Source: Labyrinthula sp. Ha (Eukaryota; Sar; Bigyra; Labyrinthulida; Labyrinthulaceae). Taken from it: a stretch of 59,115 nucleotides of DNA. A program made the translations under genes and the position numbers. The stretch lies in contig JAALGZ010000093.1 of assembly GCA_015227615.1 (NCBI GenBank), positions 1-59,115 on the forward strand, read 5' to 3'. The notes beneath the pieces were generated by a model, which was not told where the DNA came from, searched no databases, and saw only the letters and a program-made list of their open reading frames with translations. Of the stretch, positions 45,151 to 54,838 are shown in pieces. Numbering within the stretch: the first letter of the stretch is position 1; every line of letters starts with the position of its first letter.

Positions 45151-48100
45151 GGGATCCTATTAGTTAAATTAAGCTATGCAGAATTTGACAGGGTTGATTC
45201 ATTGCATGAACTGAAGAGAAATTATTTCTTAATTATAGCTGAGTTATTGTTAAGAGTTTGCTTAGAAGATACATCTAGCTATAAGTATGGTTTTAAAATG
45301 TTAATTGGGAAAAGAATCATCTGGGAAATCTCCACATAGAAAAAAAAACCATTGACTTTAACCCTGTTCATGGTTTCCTATAGACATCACTTCCAGTACC
45401 AATAAGTAATATGAATATAGCCAAACAAAAAATCGAAAGTATTAAAATAGTTTTGTTTTAAGTAAGAAGATATGATTGTAACCATTAAAAAATCTTTTTT
45501 TTTCCTTTAAAATAGCACTAGTTAATTTTGATAAATCAAGGTCTAGCTTATTTAAACTTCGCACATAAGAATATCGCGTTGTTGCCTTAAATACTATAGA
45601 AAATGCATCCACTACGAAATTTTCTTGAAAAAAAAGTTCTGCAGTCTAAAACTAGATTTATTAATAGTGTTGCTAACATATACTATATTTTCAATATTTC
45701 ATCAGGGGTAAAAGAAAAAGCATTTATTTTCATATAAGGTTTGCAATAATATGATGTAGCTTTGCGTAATTAAAATTAATAAAAACTTAAAATCCTATAT
45801 ATTTCTTTCTTTAAATACTAAAAACTAGTCTTAAACTAGGTTAGAGTACAATTTTGTCGTTTCTCAGACATTGAATATCCAGTTTGGATTATTTTAGTGT
45901 AGAGTTTTTGAGACCAAGTTACCTTGAGCCAAATCACTATTGCTGAGGTTAATAGGGGATTCCTCTAAGTTTCGTGGAACCAGGACCAAGTGTATCTAAA
46001 TTAACCAATATATATAGAGGATCATTAATTGTTCAGAGTGTTTTGTTACCTGGTATCTCCCATTCAGGAGTATTTAACATTCAAGAGTATCCGTTTTCAG
46101 AGTTTCTGAGACCTTGGAAACAGGATACATTGTTAGGAAGTTTATACAGGATACTTAAATTCTCAACGCAACTTATATATAGACCTAAATTCACCCGTTA
46201 TTTGACTTATCAGGGCCTTTTAAGCTCTAGACGGGTATTTCTCGAGGTATTAAACGGATTGAAGTAGAGAAAAACAGCATTTTAGCCCAATATCGACTTT
46301 TCTTTAAAAAAATATTAAAAATATCCTAAAACACAGAATTAATGGTTACAAATCGTGTTTTTTTACTTTTTTGGGGCTGCCTAGTACAAAAATTTAAAGG
46401 ATTATAGCAAAACTGAATGATTCCGTATTTTCAGATGTGAAGATTTTCAACATTTGACTTTTCTGAGTGAAGTTTAGCTCAGTTACAGTTAACTAGAGAA
46501 AAAAAATACTAATAAATGATTTAAAAAAGTCAGATATAGTGAATACTTAGGATCTGAGAAGAATCAGATCATCTATAGAGTTGTTCTTCGTGATGTTACG
46601 TTTAAATGTATGTTTTTTTAGAGATATGTAAACTTTGTGAACAGGACCCTTAAAATTAGCTTTTTCTAGAGTTTAAAGTACTCGTCCTTATGAAATAACT
46701 TAACAAAATACATGGTTGAAAAGATTTTTTTTAATGCGAAACACATTGTGGGTGATAATATTGTATTTGAGGAAGATTTCGTAACAAAAACTAGCAAATA
46801 TTATATGTGTTACTTTCAGTAATCGTGATTTTTTTATATTTTATATAGTTTTAATCCTCTAAAATTTATATGAGTAAGTGATAGATTCAGTTTGAAACAA
46901 GTTTTGAGCTTTGTAGAAGAGTTGAAAAGGTATTGTTGATTATATGGCCATTATACTGCATTTTGGAAATAATCGTTGATAAAGTTTTCAGCACCCTGTA
47001 ATAAAAAAACTATAAAATACTATTGTTTGCTACTAGGTAAAAATTAAATATAATAGCTACCGTTGACAGTTTAAAGAGGTGGAGTAACTTTTTCCTTCAT
47101 TATTTTCTTTTCCATATAAAATGGATATGCCATGTTTTGTTGGTATTTTGTGCAATACACCTAATTAACTATTGTAATTACTGTTTTTTATTAGGTAAAG
47201 ATAATGAGATTAAAAATTCTCTTTTAAGTATCTTTGTTTTTTACTTTAGTTAAAAGTACTCACCGAGAAATCGACTCTACAGTTATTAGATATTTCATTA
47301 AGAATAAGAGTTGACAACACAAGAATAGAAGAGAATGGAAAAATGGGATAAACTACCGATATATTAAAAAACAATGCCTGAGTGATTAAGTATTGTTTCT
47401 AAGACTTAACTTACAGGCAACAATAGATTCTTAGAGTAAAAGAGAATGTGATGCACAAAGAACAAATTTCTGACGCCAAACTTGCATATTTTTCAAAAAA
47501 GTATAAATGACAAGTCTTAGGGTCACAAACCTATAAAAAGTAAATATAGCTATACCATTACAAAATAAAAGACATTTAATGCATCTTAGAACTTTAATTG
47601 ATAAAAAATGAACAGTTTATCGTCGAGAAAACCACTGTTACTGAGTCAAGTATTGATATGGAAATTTCTGCTATGATTTTCGAAGTATAGTACCTACATA
47701 ACTAGTAGTTAACTTCATAAAAAAATAAGTACCCTTTTGCTAGTGATTAGGAAACTAAAATACTTTTCCAATGATCTGCTCTTCTGTTTGTTGAAAATGA
47801 GTTTAAGTCGAGATAGAAGCATTCTAATATGAAAACCACTTGGGAAGCGCAAATTCCCAAGTTAAATTCAGAGGAAAGAATTCAAGCAGCAAAAAATGCG
47901 CCAAGAACGGGCAGGGGAAGAAAACCCCGTGGGCGCACCAGTGTAAAGGAACAGACTCTGTCCAAAAATTCTTGAGAACGTGAGAAAGACCCAAGAAAAA
48001 GTCAACGCGAAAAATTTTAAAAATGTCACGAGACGAGACAAGAGTCAAGAGAAGAATCTTGAGATACGAGAAAGATGTCCCGGGAACATTTCCTGAATCT

Positions 48101-48270
48101 CATCCTTCCCAACGGTTACACTACTTGGGAAATATATCTGATCTAGAATATACCCAAAACTTACGCGTTTGGTAACATTAGAAAATTCAAACGCAATCTA
48201 CCGGAAGAAAAAAATCAATCTGAAATCCCTTGTTAAGGACCTAGACGCTATTGGAACAGAACAAGGAAGA

Positions 48271-48723
48271 ATGAGTACTCCCCCTATCGAAACCCCAAAG
48301 AAGAAGTCCGGAAAAGGTTTTGGAGTGAACATCTCTAGTATGGCTCCACCGATTGTCACCAGAACTCCATTTAGCGATACCAGAAAAAGAAAAAAACGCT
48401 CTCAATGGCACCAATACTTCATCTCTCGCGACGATGAACCAGATTTTGTTACGTGCAAGTCTTGTGGGCAAGAAGTCAAGTGTAGAAACGGAACTGGGTC
48501 TATGAGATGGCATGTATTGAACCAATGTGGTCCTTCTAAGGAGAGACAGGTGAACGATCCCACTGTGGAAGTTGAAGCGGACAAACCTCAAGAAGGTGGG
48601 ATCAATAAGATCAGGTTCAGAGTAGAAGCAGGAAGAATGAGAGACCAGTTGGTATCTCTTAGAGATAATAAGGCTATTATCACGTTGAACTTGCCACTTA
48701 CTGTGCACCTCTCGCTTAACTAA
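48271..48723 (+). CDS. Small BED-type zinc-finger protein 1
   Basis: 150 residues when started at the ATG at 48271. The open frame extends upstream to 48169, but the mirror paralogue at 51581-52078 begins MST...ETP, which aligns with MSTPPIETP here, so 48271 is preferred. The single BED finger has RSQWHQYF, then CKSCGQEVKC, then MRWHVLNQC (C-x2-C...H-x4-C). It is followed by an acidic linker and a conserved tail (IRFRVEAG, SLRDNKAIITLNLPLT, HLSLN). No transposase catalytic core or dimerisation domain of a hAT element follows, so this looks like a host DNA-binding protein, perhaps domesticated long ago. It reads toward transportin, with 123 nt between the genes. Confidence 0.8.
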   Translation: MSTPPIETPKKKSGKGFGVNISSMAPPIVTRTPFSDTRKRKKRSQWHQYFISRDDEPDFVTCKSCGQEVKCRNGTGSMRWHVLNQCGPSKERQVNDPTVEVEADKPQEGGINKIRFRVEAGRMRDQLVSLRDNKAIITLNLPLTVHLSLN

Positions 48724-48766
48724 ACTAAAGTTTTGTCTACTATCTTTGTCAAAGGACGCCAGTTTT

Positions 48767-48788
48767 GATTGGAGGAATTGACCAATGA
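48767..48788 (+). promoter_or_regulatory. Paired inverted CCAAT boxes upstream of transportin
   Basis: GATTGG at 48767-48772 and CCAAT at 48782-48786 face each other about 60-80 nt before the transportin ATG. Inverted ATTGG/CCAAT pairs are classical NF-Y-type sites. A similar pair lies at 51522-51550. Function is inferred from position only. Confidence 0.4.
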
Positions 48789-48846
48789 GAAGCATCTCGA
48801 ATCTTATTCGATGAACAAACCAATCATATGAAAGAATAAAAGAATA

Positions 48847-51453
48847 GTGATGATTCGTTTTGATACAATAAAAAACTTTCCAAATAAAAACAAGCTTTCT
48901 TTTATCACAAACCTTCTTAAATCAACTTTTTCTTCTTCAAATGAGAATCATCAATTAATTCAATCTGAAATAGATAAAAAAGCTTCAGATCCAGAGTTTT
49001 CTCTCTACCTTTTCTATCTTTCACAATCAACCTCTGAACCAAACCTTCAATTAATATCTCTTCTTACACTACGTAAAACAATACCATATACACTTACAGA
49101 CAATAACATACAACAATTTATTTTTACAAATCTTCTTACAACATTATTTTCCCACAATTATCCAAATAATCTTGTTTTTGCCACTGCAAATATTCTAACA
49201 ACATTTCTTCGTTCATATTACCAAACTCAAACAGATTCAACTCTTCTGAAGAACGTATTAAAAGAAATATTAAAACATAAAGAAGCAGATGCAGCTTGGA
49301 AATTTCTTCAACTACTAAGTGAAGATCTCTCTACCGAACTTGGTGAACTCATAGATGATACTTTAATACAAACACTCTTTTCTAACTTGGTAAAACATCC
49401 ACTCCAAACTCTTCCAATATTAAACAAACTAATTACATCTGAATACCATAAACAATATCTTACTTCAATACTCACACTTATTCAAAAACAACTCTTTTCA
49501 GATGATATCCTAAAAGGTTTATCACTTCTACTTGATAAAGATAGATCTCTTCTTCTACTACACTCTGAGTTTATACTTAACTATATTCTCAAAATACCTT
49601 CTTCACTTGAGTCAATAGAACTTCTCTCAAAATTAACTCGATTTACTGAGACTATCCCTTTTGTACAAACACAGTATCAAAGTATAATTACCCTCCTTCT
49701 TAATACCCTCCAGTATACAGTTGACGATCTCTATTTACTTGGTACAAATACTGAACATACACAAGGAGATTCAACTCAAGATATAAAAACACAATTTCAT
49801 AAAAAGAATAATAGTGAAGATACAGATATAGAAGATGAATATCAATATACTTGGAATAAAAGAAAAGCAGCAGCAGAGTTATTAGATAGATTTAGTGTTG
49901 AATATCCATCACAAACAAGTTATTTAGTTCTTTCTTTTGTAGATATGACAAAAGAGTGGGAAAAAGTAGAAAGTTGTATTATGGCTTTTGGTACAATAGT
50001 TTATGGATGTGGAGAAGTATTAAAACAAGACTATGCAGAACAAACTTCAACATTTATTCAAAACTTACTTTCACTTTTACAAAAATCTTCTACCTCTTCT
50101 GATGAAGATTATTTTTATTTAGTTAAACAAATAGCTTGTTGGTGTCTTGGAAGATGTTCTAAACTAGTAGATAATAAACTACCTTTATTAGAAACTCTTC
50201 TTACTCACTTATTTGATGATAATAAACAAGTGCAGAAATCTGCTCTTGGGAGTATTAATGACTATTGTGCTTTTCTTATAGCAAACCAACCACAGAATGT
50301 TTTGGATATTGTTTCTTCTAAGTTATTAGAAGCTTTTGACCTGTATACAAAAAAGAACTTAATAAACAACTTGGGTATATTAATAGAACTAAGTTCTACT
50401 TTTTTGGAATACTCTTATTCTGCACCTATATTAGAAAAACTACTGCATACACTTTATACAACACGAAATGAAGATATTGTGGTGACAACTTTGGACTCTC
50501 TTAATTACATATTTTCAAATAAGTTGCCATCAAATACATATATTCCAAACTTAGTTTCTTTTCTACTACCTATGGCACAAAACTTAACATCTACTCTACT
50601 TGCTGGAAACTTGGACTCTGCCATGGAACCGCTTATCTGCGTGTTGGATCTATTCTCTACTCTCATGGAACACAAACTTACACAACCTAATCCTGAGCTC
50701 TGCTCTATAGTCCTTTCTCTACTTCATTCTAAATATCTCTCTATCGAAACTCTAAGTGATCCGAATACAGAATGGTTTTTTACAGTAATAGACATACGTT
50801 CTGTTCTACATGGCCTAATAGGTGATATCTATTCTAGTGGTGGTGATCTGAACAGAATACAAGTTCTTGGTGACGTAGCCAAGTGGTTTATACTTGGATC
50901 TTTAAGTTATGATACATCTAGTGCAGTTGTAAATGGAATTTGGGCTGTAGGGCAGCTGTTCTGTACATCTGAGAAAAGTCCTGTTTTAGATGCGGCTGCT
51001 GACGGAGTATTTGGAATATTGATTCCTCATTTGCAAGAAAATAGAGTGGATGATGGATACAGTGGTTGGGAAGATCAGTCGTTTGTGACCAACTTAGTTC
51101 TCACACTTGGTAAGATTTGGTTTTATAAGCCGGAAGTTGGACACGTCAATGCCCTTGCAAGGGTATATGAAGGTATGGGAATGTGGATGGACGAGGCTCA
51201 AGAGAAAGCTGATGGACTTAAAGGGATTATTAAACTTGCTCAGGTATTTGGTAAAGAGATGTGTATGGAACAAAAAGGAATGGGACAACTAATAGAACTG
51301 CTTGGGAAGTGTGTGAAACATCAAGATATGGAACTTGTTGTTTCTTCTATTAAAGAAATCTTGAATTGTTTGGAAAAAGTTGTAGGAAGACAAAGTTTAG
51401 TAAATAGCTTTCCAGAACTATATAGGAAAGATATGCAGGTGTTTTTGGGTTAG
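48847..51453 (+). CDS. Transportin-like importin (karyopherin beta-2 family)
   Basis: 868 residues, close to transportin-1 (about 890), single exon. The protein is built of helical HEAT repeats throughout. An acidic, low-complexity loop (about residues 298-330, SEDTDIEDEYQ) sits just before WNKRKAAAELLDRF. It matches the acidic loop followed by W-N-L-R-K-C-S-A-A-A-L-D in transportin, whose next repeats (ESCIMAFGTIVYGC; KQIACWCLGRCSKL; DDNKQVQKSALGSI) also align in order. Transportins carry PY-NLS cargo such as RNA-binding proteins through the nuclear pore and release it on RanGTP. Importin-4/Kap123 relatives are less likely. Two in-frame ATGs open the frame (48847, 48850); which is used is unclear. 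Two BED-finger genes flank it in mirror orientation. Confidence 0.85.
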   Translation: MMIRFDTIKNFPNKNKLSFITNLLKSTFSSSNENHQLIQSEIDKKASDPEFSLYLFYLSQSTSEPNLQLISLLTLRKTIPYTLTDNNIQQFIFTNLLTTLFSHNYPNNLVFATANILTTFLRSYYQTQTDSTLLKNVLKEILKHKEADAAWKFLQLLSEDLSTELGELIDDTLIQTLFSNLVKHPLQTLPILNKLITSEYHKQYLTSILTLIQKQLFSDDILKGLSLLLDKDRSLLLLHSEFILNYILKIPSSLESIELLSKLTRFTETIPFVQTQYQSIITLLLNTLQYTVDDLYLLGTNTEHTQGDSTQDIKTQFHKKNNSEDTDIEDEYQYTWNKRKAAAELLDRFSVEYPSQTSYLVLSFVDMTKEWEKVESCIMAFGTIVYGCGEVLKQDYAEQTSTFIQNLLSLLQKSSTSSDEDYFYLVKQIACWCLGRCSKLVDNKLPLLETLLTHLFDDNKQVQKSALGSINDYCAFLIANQPQNVLDIVSSKLLEAFDLYTKKNLINNLGILIELSSTFLEYSYSAPILEKLLHTLYTTRNEDIVVTTLDSLNYIFSNKLPSNTYIPNLVSFLLPMAQNLTSTLLAGNLDSAMEPLICVLDLFSTLMEHKLTQPNPELCSIVLSLLHSKYLSIETLSDPNTEWFFTVIDIRSVLHGLIGDIYSSGGDLNRIQVLGDVAKWFILGSLSYDTSSAVVNGIWAVGQLFCTSEKSPVLDAAADGVFGILIPHLQENRVDDGYSGWEDQSFVTNLVLTLGKIWFYKPEVGHVNALARVYEGMGMWMDEAQEKADGLKGIIKLAQVFGKEMCMEQKGMGQLIELLGKCVKHQDMELVVSSIKEILNCLEKVVGRQSLVNSFPELYRKDMQVFLG

Positions 51454-51521
51454 TGACGTCATTAGTTTTTTTTTGAAAGTAGAACATTATTCCACGTATT
51501 CAATGGTAGAAACTGGAATTT

Positions 51522-51550
51522 GATTGGTGGAACACTTTATTGGCCAATGA
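51522..51550. promoter_or_regulatory. CCAAT-box cluster between transportin and BED gene 2
   Basis: ATTGG at 51523-51527 and the palindrome ATTGGCCAAT at 51538-51547, in the 127-nt gap between two converging 3' ends. It resembles the pair upstream of transportin. Its place downstream of both stops makes a promoter role uncertain. Confidence 0.3.
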
Positions 51551-51580
51551 AATCATGGAAAATTTTGAAACGCAACGGAA

Positions 51581-52078
51581 TTAATTTAGAGAAAGGTGAA
51601 TAGTAAGTGGAAGGTTCAATGTGATAATTGCCTTGCTATCACGTAGGGAAATTACTTGATCTTTCATTTTGCCAGCATCAACCCTGAATCGAATTCTGTT
51701 TATTCCAGTTTCAGACTTTTCTTTTGTTTCAAACACAATATTTGGATCATTCACTTCTTTGTTTACACTCTCGCACTGATTCAATACATGCCACTTCATA
51801 GAACTTGTTCCATTGCGACATTTAACTCTAGCTCCACAGGTTTTGCAGGTCGTAAAGTTCTCATCTTCTTCATCTGAGTTGAAATACTGATGCCACTGAC
51901 TTCTCTTACGTCTCTTTTTTGGCGCAGAGGAGGGATTAGAAGAGCGGTTTCTTGGTCCAACTGACTTCGGAGTTTTAGAGGGGGAAGGGAGTGGTAACTG
52001 TAGTTCTGTTGCAATGGATAAACCAATTCTCTTTCCAGTTTTTGGTCTTTGTGGTGTTTCTTCAAGGTTAGTACTCAT
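51581..52078 (-). CDS. Small BED-type zinc-finger protein 2
   Basis: 165 residues. Same plan as the gene at 48271-48723: a Pro/Ser/Lys-rich head, RSQWHQYF, CKTCGARVKC, MKWHVLNQC and the same tail (IRFRVDAG, SLRDSKAIITLNLPLT, HLSLN). Changes are mostly conservative, which suggests selection on the protein. The conserved tail is not part of a standard BED domain, and I do not recognise it. The gene shares a 113-nt divergent upstream region with the BET gene. Likely role: sequence-specific DNA binding in the nucleus. Confidence 0.82.
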   Translation of the reverse strand: MSTNLEETPQRPKTGKRIGLSIATELQLPLPSPSKTPKSVGPRNRSSNPSSAPKKRRKRSQWHQYFNSDEEDENFTTCKTCGARVKCRNGTSSMKWHVLNQCESVNKEVNDPNIVFETKEKSETGINRIRFRVDAGKMKDQVISLRDSKAIITLNLPLTIHLSLN

Positions 52079-52191
52079 TATTCCCTGTTATGTTTTTGGT
52101 CTGTTAATATCTGCCAGTTAGCCATTCACAAATTTATATGTCGCATATATGAGATTGCCCAAAATCTACAGCGAGATGAAACATTCAGTAA
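52079..52191. promoter_or_regulatory. Divergent promoter region of BED gene 2 and BET gene
   Basis: 113 nt separate the two start codons on opposite strands, so both promoters must fit here or extend into the other gene. No TATA or CCAAT box stands out; the palindrome CATATATG occurs at 52144-52151. Confidence 0.5.
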
Positions 52192-52880
52192 ATGGGTGAC
52201 TCTTCACATGATTTAAAACAATGCAAGAAGATCGTTAAAGATCTATTGTCAAAGCCTGAATTAGGTAACATCTATCTTATATTTTACATTCAGAAGCGTT
52301 TTACTTTCCTGTAGATTGGAAAGGGCTTGGTATTGAAGATTATCCTGATATCGTGAAACATCCTATGGATTTAACAACTGTTAAAACGAAGTTAGAGAAC
52401 AATGAGTATATCACAGTGTTGGATTACTACAAAGATTTAAAGCTTATTTGGACAAACTGTATGCTATATAATCCGAAAAGTTCAGGAATTTATAAACTAG
52501 CAAGAAACACACAGAAAATATTAGAAAAAGAAATGAAACCATTGCTGAAGAAGGGGATTAAGAGAAAGAGTACAGGTGGAGAAAAAAAGAGAAAGAGCAA
52601 ACCGAGCTTAGATGATAAAGCTAGGGTCTGTAGAATGTTTTATTGTTTGGATGAGATTGAAGTAGGTAAAGTTGTAGAGTGGTTAGATGTAGAGACAAAA
52701 GAAGAAGGTGTACTGGGAAAGAAGTGGGAACAGATCAAGATTGGTGATGAAGTAGAGCACGAAGAAGCTTTGGATATAAATATTGATTTGATATCTCTTG
52801 ATGAGTTTAAGAAATTGGAAGTGTTTATAAAGAACATGTTGGTTGAGAGAGTTAAAGCGTCTGTTTCTGATTCTGCTTGA
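52192..52880 (+). CDS. BET-like protein with one bromodomain and a short NET-like end
   Basis: Two exons, 52192-52264 and 52294-52880, around a 29-nt intron (GTAACA...CATTCAG), coding 219 residues. The intron is required: joining gives FYFPVDWKGLGIEDYPDIVK directly before HPMDLTTVKTKL, the ZA loop of a bromodomain. The acetyl-lysine-binding asparagine is present in MLYNPKS. The C-terminal part (DEVEHEEALDINIDLISLDEF, EVFIKNML) resembles the NET/ET domain of BET proteins. Only one bromodomain is present, as in plant GTE and many protist factors; animal and yeast BETs have two. The protein should read acetylated histones and recruit transcription factors. The last 29 nt overlap the 3' end of the converging coiled-coil gene. 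Confidence 0.9.
52265..52293 (+). other. 29-nt intron of the BET gene
   Basis: GTAACATCTA...ACATTCAG splits a glutamate codon in the bromodomain ZA region. It has the same length class as the Roco introns, so the tiny intron size is a genome feature and not special to one family. Confidence 0.85.
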
Positions 52881-54438
52881 GTAGTGATATTTTATCATAG
52901 AGAACCTGTTTCTCTTCAAGGGTTTCTGCAAGTGCTAAATCAAGAGAGAGTTTCTTTAGCTGAATATTATTCTCGTTGTATAAATTATTTCTTTCTCTCA
53001 ATATTTTATCATATTCTTCAATAGAGTTATTTATATTATATTCACTTATTTCTAAGTCTCTCTGCCGTGGAACAATATCATAACTAGGTTCTCGAAGACT
53101 TTCCTCCCGTGGCAGGGAGTGATCTTGAGCTTCATATTTATTTAATGCCTCTTTTACATATGTTTCAAAAAGTATTTCTACTTGTTCAACTTCTTCCTTT
53201 AACTGATCAAAGTTATTTTCACTTAGTAAACCTTCAGAAACAACCAAAAACTCTTTTAATCCTGGAAAATCTTCCTTTTGAATACTTAAAAACCTTTCTA
53301 TCCTTTTCTTTATACTTTCATAAAGATTTTTAATATTTTCTGTTTCTTCATTTGATTTTTTAATATTATTTGGAGACTGTTTTGGAAGATCTTTCTTTGA
53401 AGTTTTTTTCTTCTTTATGGCTGTTTTCAACTTTTGTTGTTTAGTCAAACATTCTTCTATAACCTCTTGAAACTTGTTTCTCTCTTGTTTTTTCTCTTTT
53501 TCTTGAGCTCTTTTTATTTCTTCTAAGTTCGCTTCAGCCCTTTTCCATTTTTCTTTACTTTGTTTAAGTTGTTCATTCAACTGTATACTCTTCTTTTTTT
53601 CTTCCTCTAATCTTTCTCTTAATTTTTTATTTTTATTTCGTTCTTCCTCTATTTTATTTTTAATATCTTTTTTATTAATTACGTATTGTTCACACTTTTC
53701 ATACAACTTTTTATTTCTCGAAATTACTTTTTTTAACTCTTCCTTTAGCAATATATTTTCTTTTTTTAAACTAATTTTTCTTTCTCGAACTTCTCTTACT
53801 AATTTTACAATATCTTTTTTTGTTTCTCTTGTTTTTTTTACTTCTTCTCTATATACTTTTTTAACCTCCTCAATATTTCGTTTTTCTTTTGTTAACTCTA
53901 ATTCTTTTTCTTTCACAACTTTTTCTCTTTCAAAAACTTCTTCTTGTAATTTTCTTAAATTAAAAATCTCTTCTTCTAAACTATTTTTATTGCCCTCAGA
54001 ATATATCTTGATCAGCTTTTCTCGTATTCTTTCTGCTTCTTCTATTCTGTTTTTTAAATATGCTTCCCGCTTGTCTAAATCTACTTCTCGCAAATCCAAA
54101 ATTTCTCCCTTATTTCTTTCATCCAAAAGATCTTCAACTTGTTTTTGCAATCTTACAGTTTCTTCTTTTGATAACTTTAGCTTTTTTTCTAGAGTATCTA
54201 ATTTTCTTGACAGCGCAAGATTAGGATTTCCAGTTTCATCCTGAACTTGAGCTTGAGGTAAAGATAGCGAAGTTTTTGACTGAAAACTTTTTAACAAATC
54301 ACCAAATTCTTTAGACCATAAACAAATTCCATTATCCTCAATTAAAGCATCTGATATTTCGGACATTTGAAGTGTTTGTTTGTTCATTTGGTTTTCAAAT
54401 TTTAAAGGACGAAGCATTCGTTTACAGTAATCTACCAT
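52852..54438 (-). CDS. Long coiled-coil protein, function unknown
   Basis: 528 residues. Residues about 80-345 are nearly continuous coiled coil (heptads rich in E, K, L, R), and a second helical part covers about 370-525 with a serine/proline-poor hinge. The N-terminal 70 residues (LRPLKFENQM; ALIEDNGICLWSKEFGDLL) are not coiled and might be the conserved head, but I do not recognise it. No motor, GRIP or kinase domain is seen. Candidates include a centrosomal, flagellar or structural protein; none can be chosen. The stop codon lies within the last codons of the BET gene on the other strand. Confidence 0.75.
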   Translation of the reverse strand: MVDYCKRMLRPLKFENQMNKQTLQMSEISDALIEDNGICLWSKEFGDLLKSFQSKTSLSLPQAQVQDETGNPNLALSRKLDTLEKKLKLSKEETVRLQKQVEDLLDERNKGEILDLREVDLDKREAYLKNRIEEAERIREKLIKIYSEGNKNSLEEEIFNLRKLQEEVFEREKVVKEKELELTKEKRNIEEVKKVYREEVKKTRETKKDIVKLVREVRERKISLKKENILLKEELKKVISRNKKLYEKCEQYVINKKDIKNKIEEERNKNKKLRERLEEEKKKSIQLNEQLKQSKEKWKRAEANLEEIKRAQEKEKKQERNKFQEVIEECLTKQQKLKTAIKKKKTSKKDLPKQSPNNIKKSNEETENIKNLYESIKKRIERFLSIQKEDFPGLKEFLVVSEGLLSENNFDQLKEEVEQVEILFETYVKEALNKYEAQDHSLPREESLREPSYDIVPRQRDLEISEYNINNSIEEYDKILRERNNLYNENNIQLKKLSLDLALAETLEEKQVLYDKISLLKQNQKQTL

Positions 54439-54838
54439 TACATAATTTTAAAAATATTATATTATTTTATTTATTGGATAAATATAATTCTAATTGGAAT
54501 ATTATAAAATTTGAATAACAGAGTTCTATTAGTCAGACACTAAGCAGTCGAGTGTACGACTCTCTCCATACTGACTGTTTACACTTTACATAATTATAAT
54601 ACAATATTACATTACTGCACAATTGGTGCAACTTTACATAATACATTTTTACTAATACATAAGCACCGGAAACAACAGATCGTAAAACCTTAATATCTCA
54701 ACAACTACTGGGAGTTAGAAAACGTTACTTATATCATTTTAAAGCTCTTTTCAAGCTCTTTCAGTTTATTTAATTTAATATACGTATCCTCATACACATA
54801 TAGACGATACGGACAATTACTTGTCTAACTTGGTTGCG
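54439..54838. other. Upstream region of coiled-coil gene and probable left LTR of copia element
   Basis: AT-rich DNA directly upstream of the minus-strand gene. The right part, perhaps from TGTTTACA at 54576, may be the 5' LTR of the following element. The partner LTR lies outside the window, so this cannot be confirmed here. Confidence 0.4.

Larger units (their letters stand above)
37396..48168. other. 10.8-kb gene desert
   Basis: No recognisable protein or RNA gene on either strand. The longest plus-strand frames (38858-39094, 45974-46267, 44678-44875) have no motif. One copy of repeat R1 is present (44932-45150). A perfect 10-bp inverted repeat, AACGAGATAT/ATATCTCGTT, lies at 37707-37739, about 310 nt upstream of the PDE start. 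A C9 run lies near 44262. The rest looks like decayed non-coding sequence. Confidence 0.5.

Noticed and set aside
45974-46267. A 97-residue plus-strand frame
   Set aside because: No motif or neighbour support; isolated in the gene desert.
48169-48270. N-terminal extension of BED protein 1
   Set aside because: Alignment with the mirror paralogue starts at the ATG at 48271; the extension has no counterpart.
48241-48795. A 184-residue minus-strand frame opposite BED gene 1
   Set aside because: It is the antisense shadow of the conserved BED gene; the paralogue conserves the plus-strand protein.
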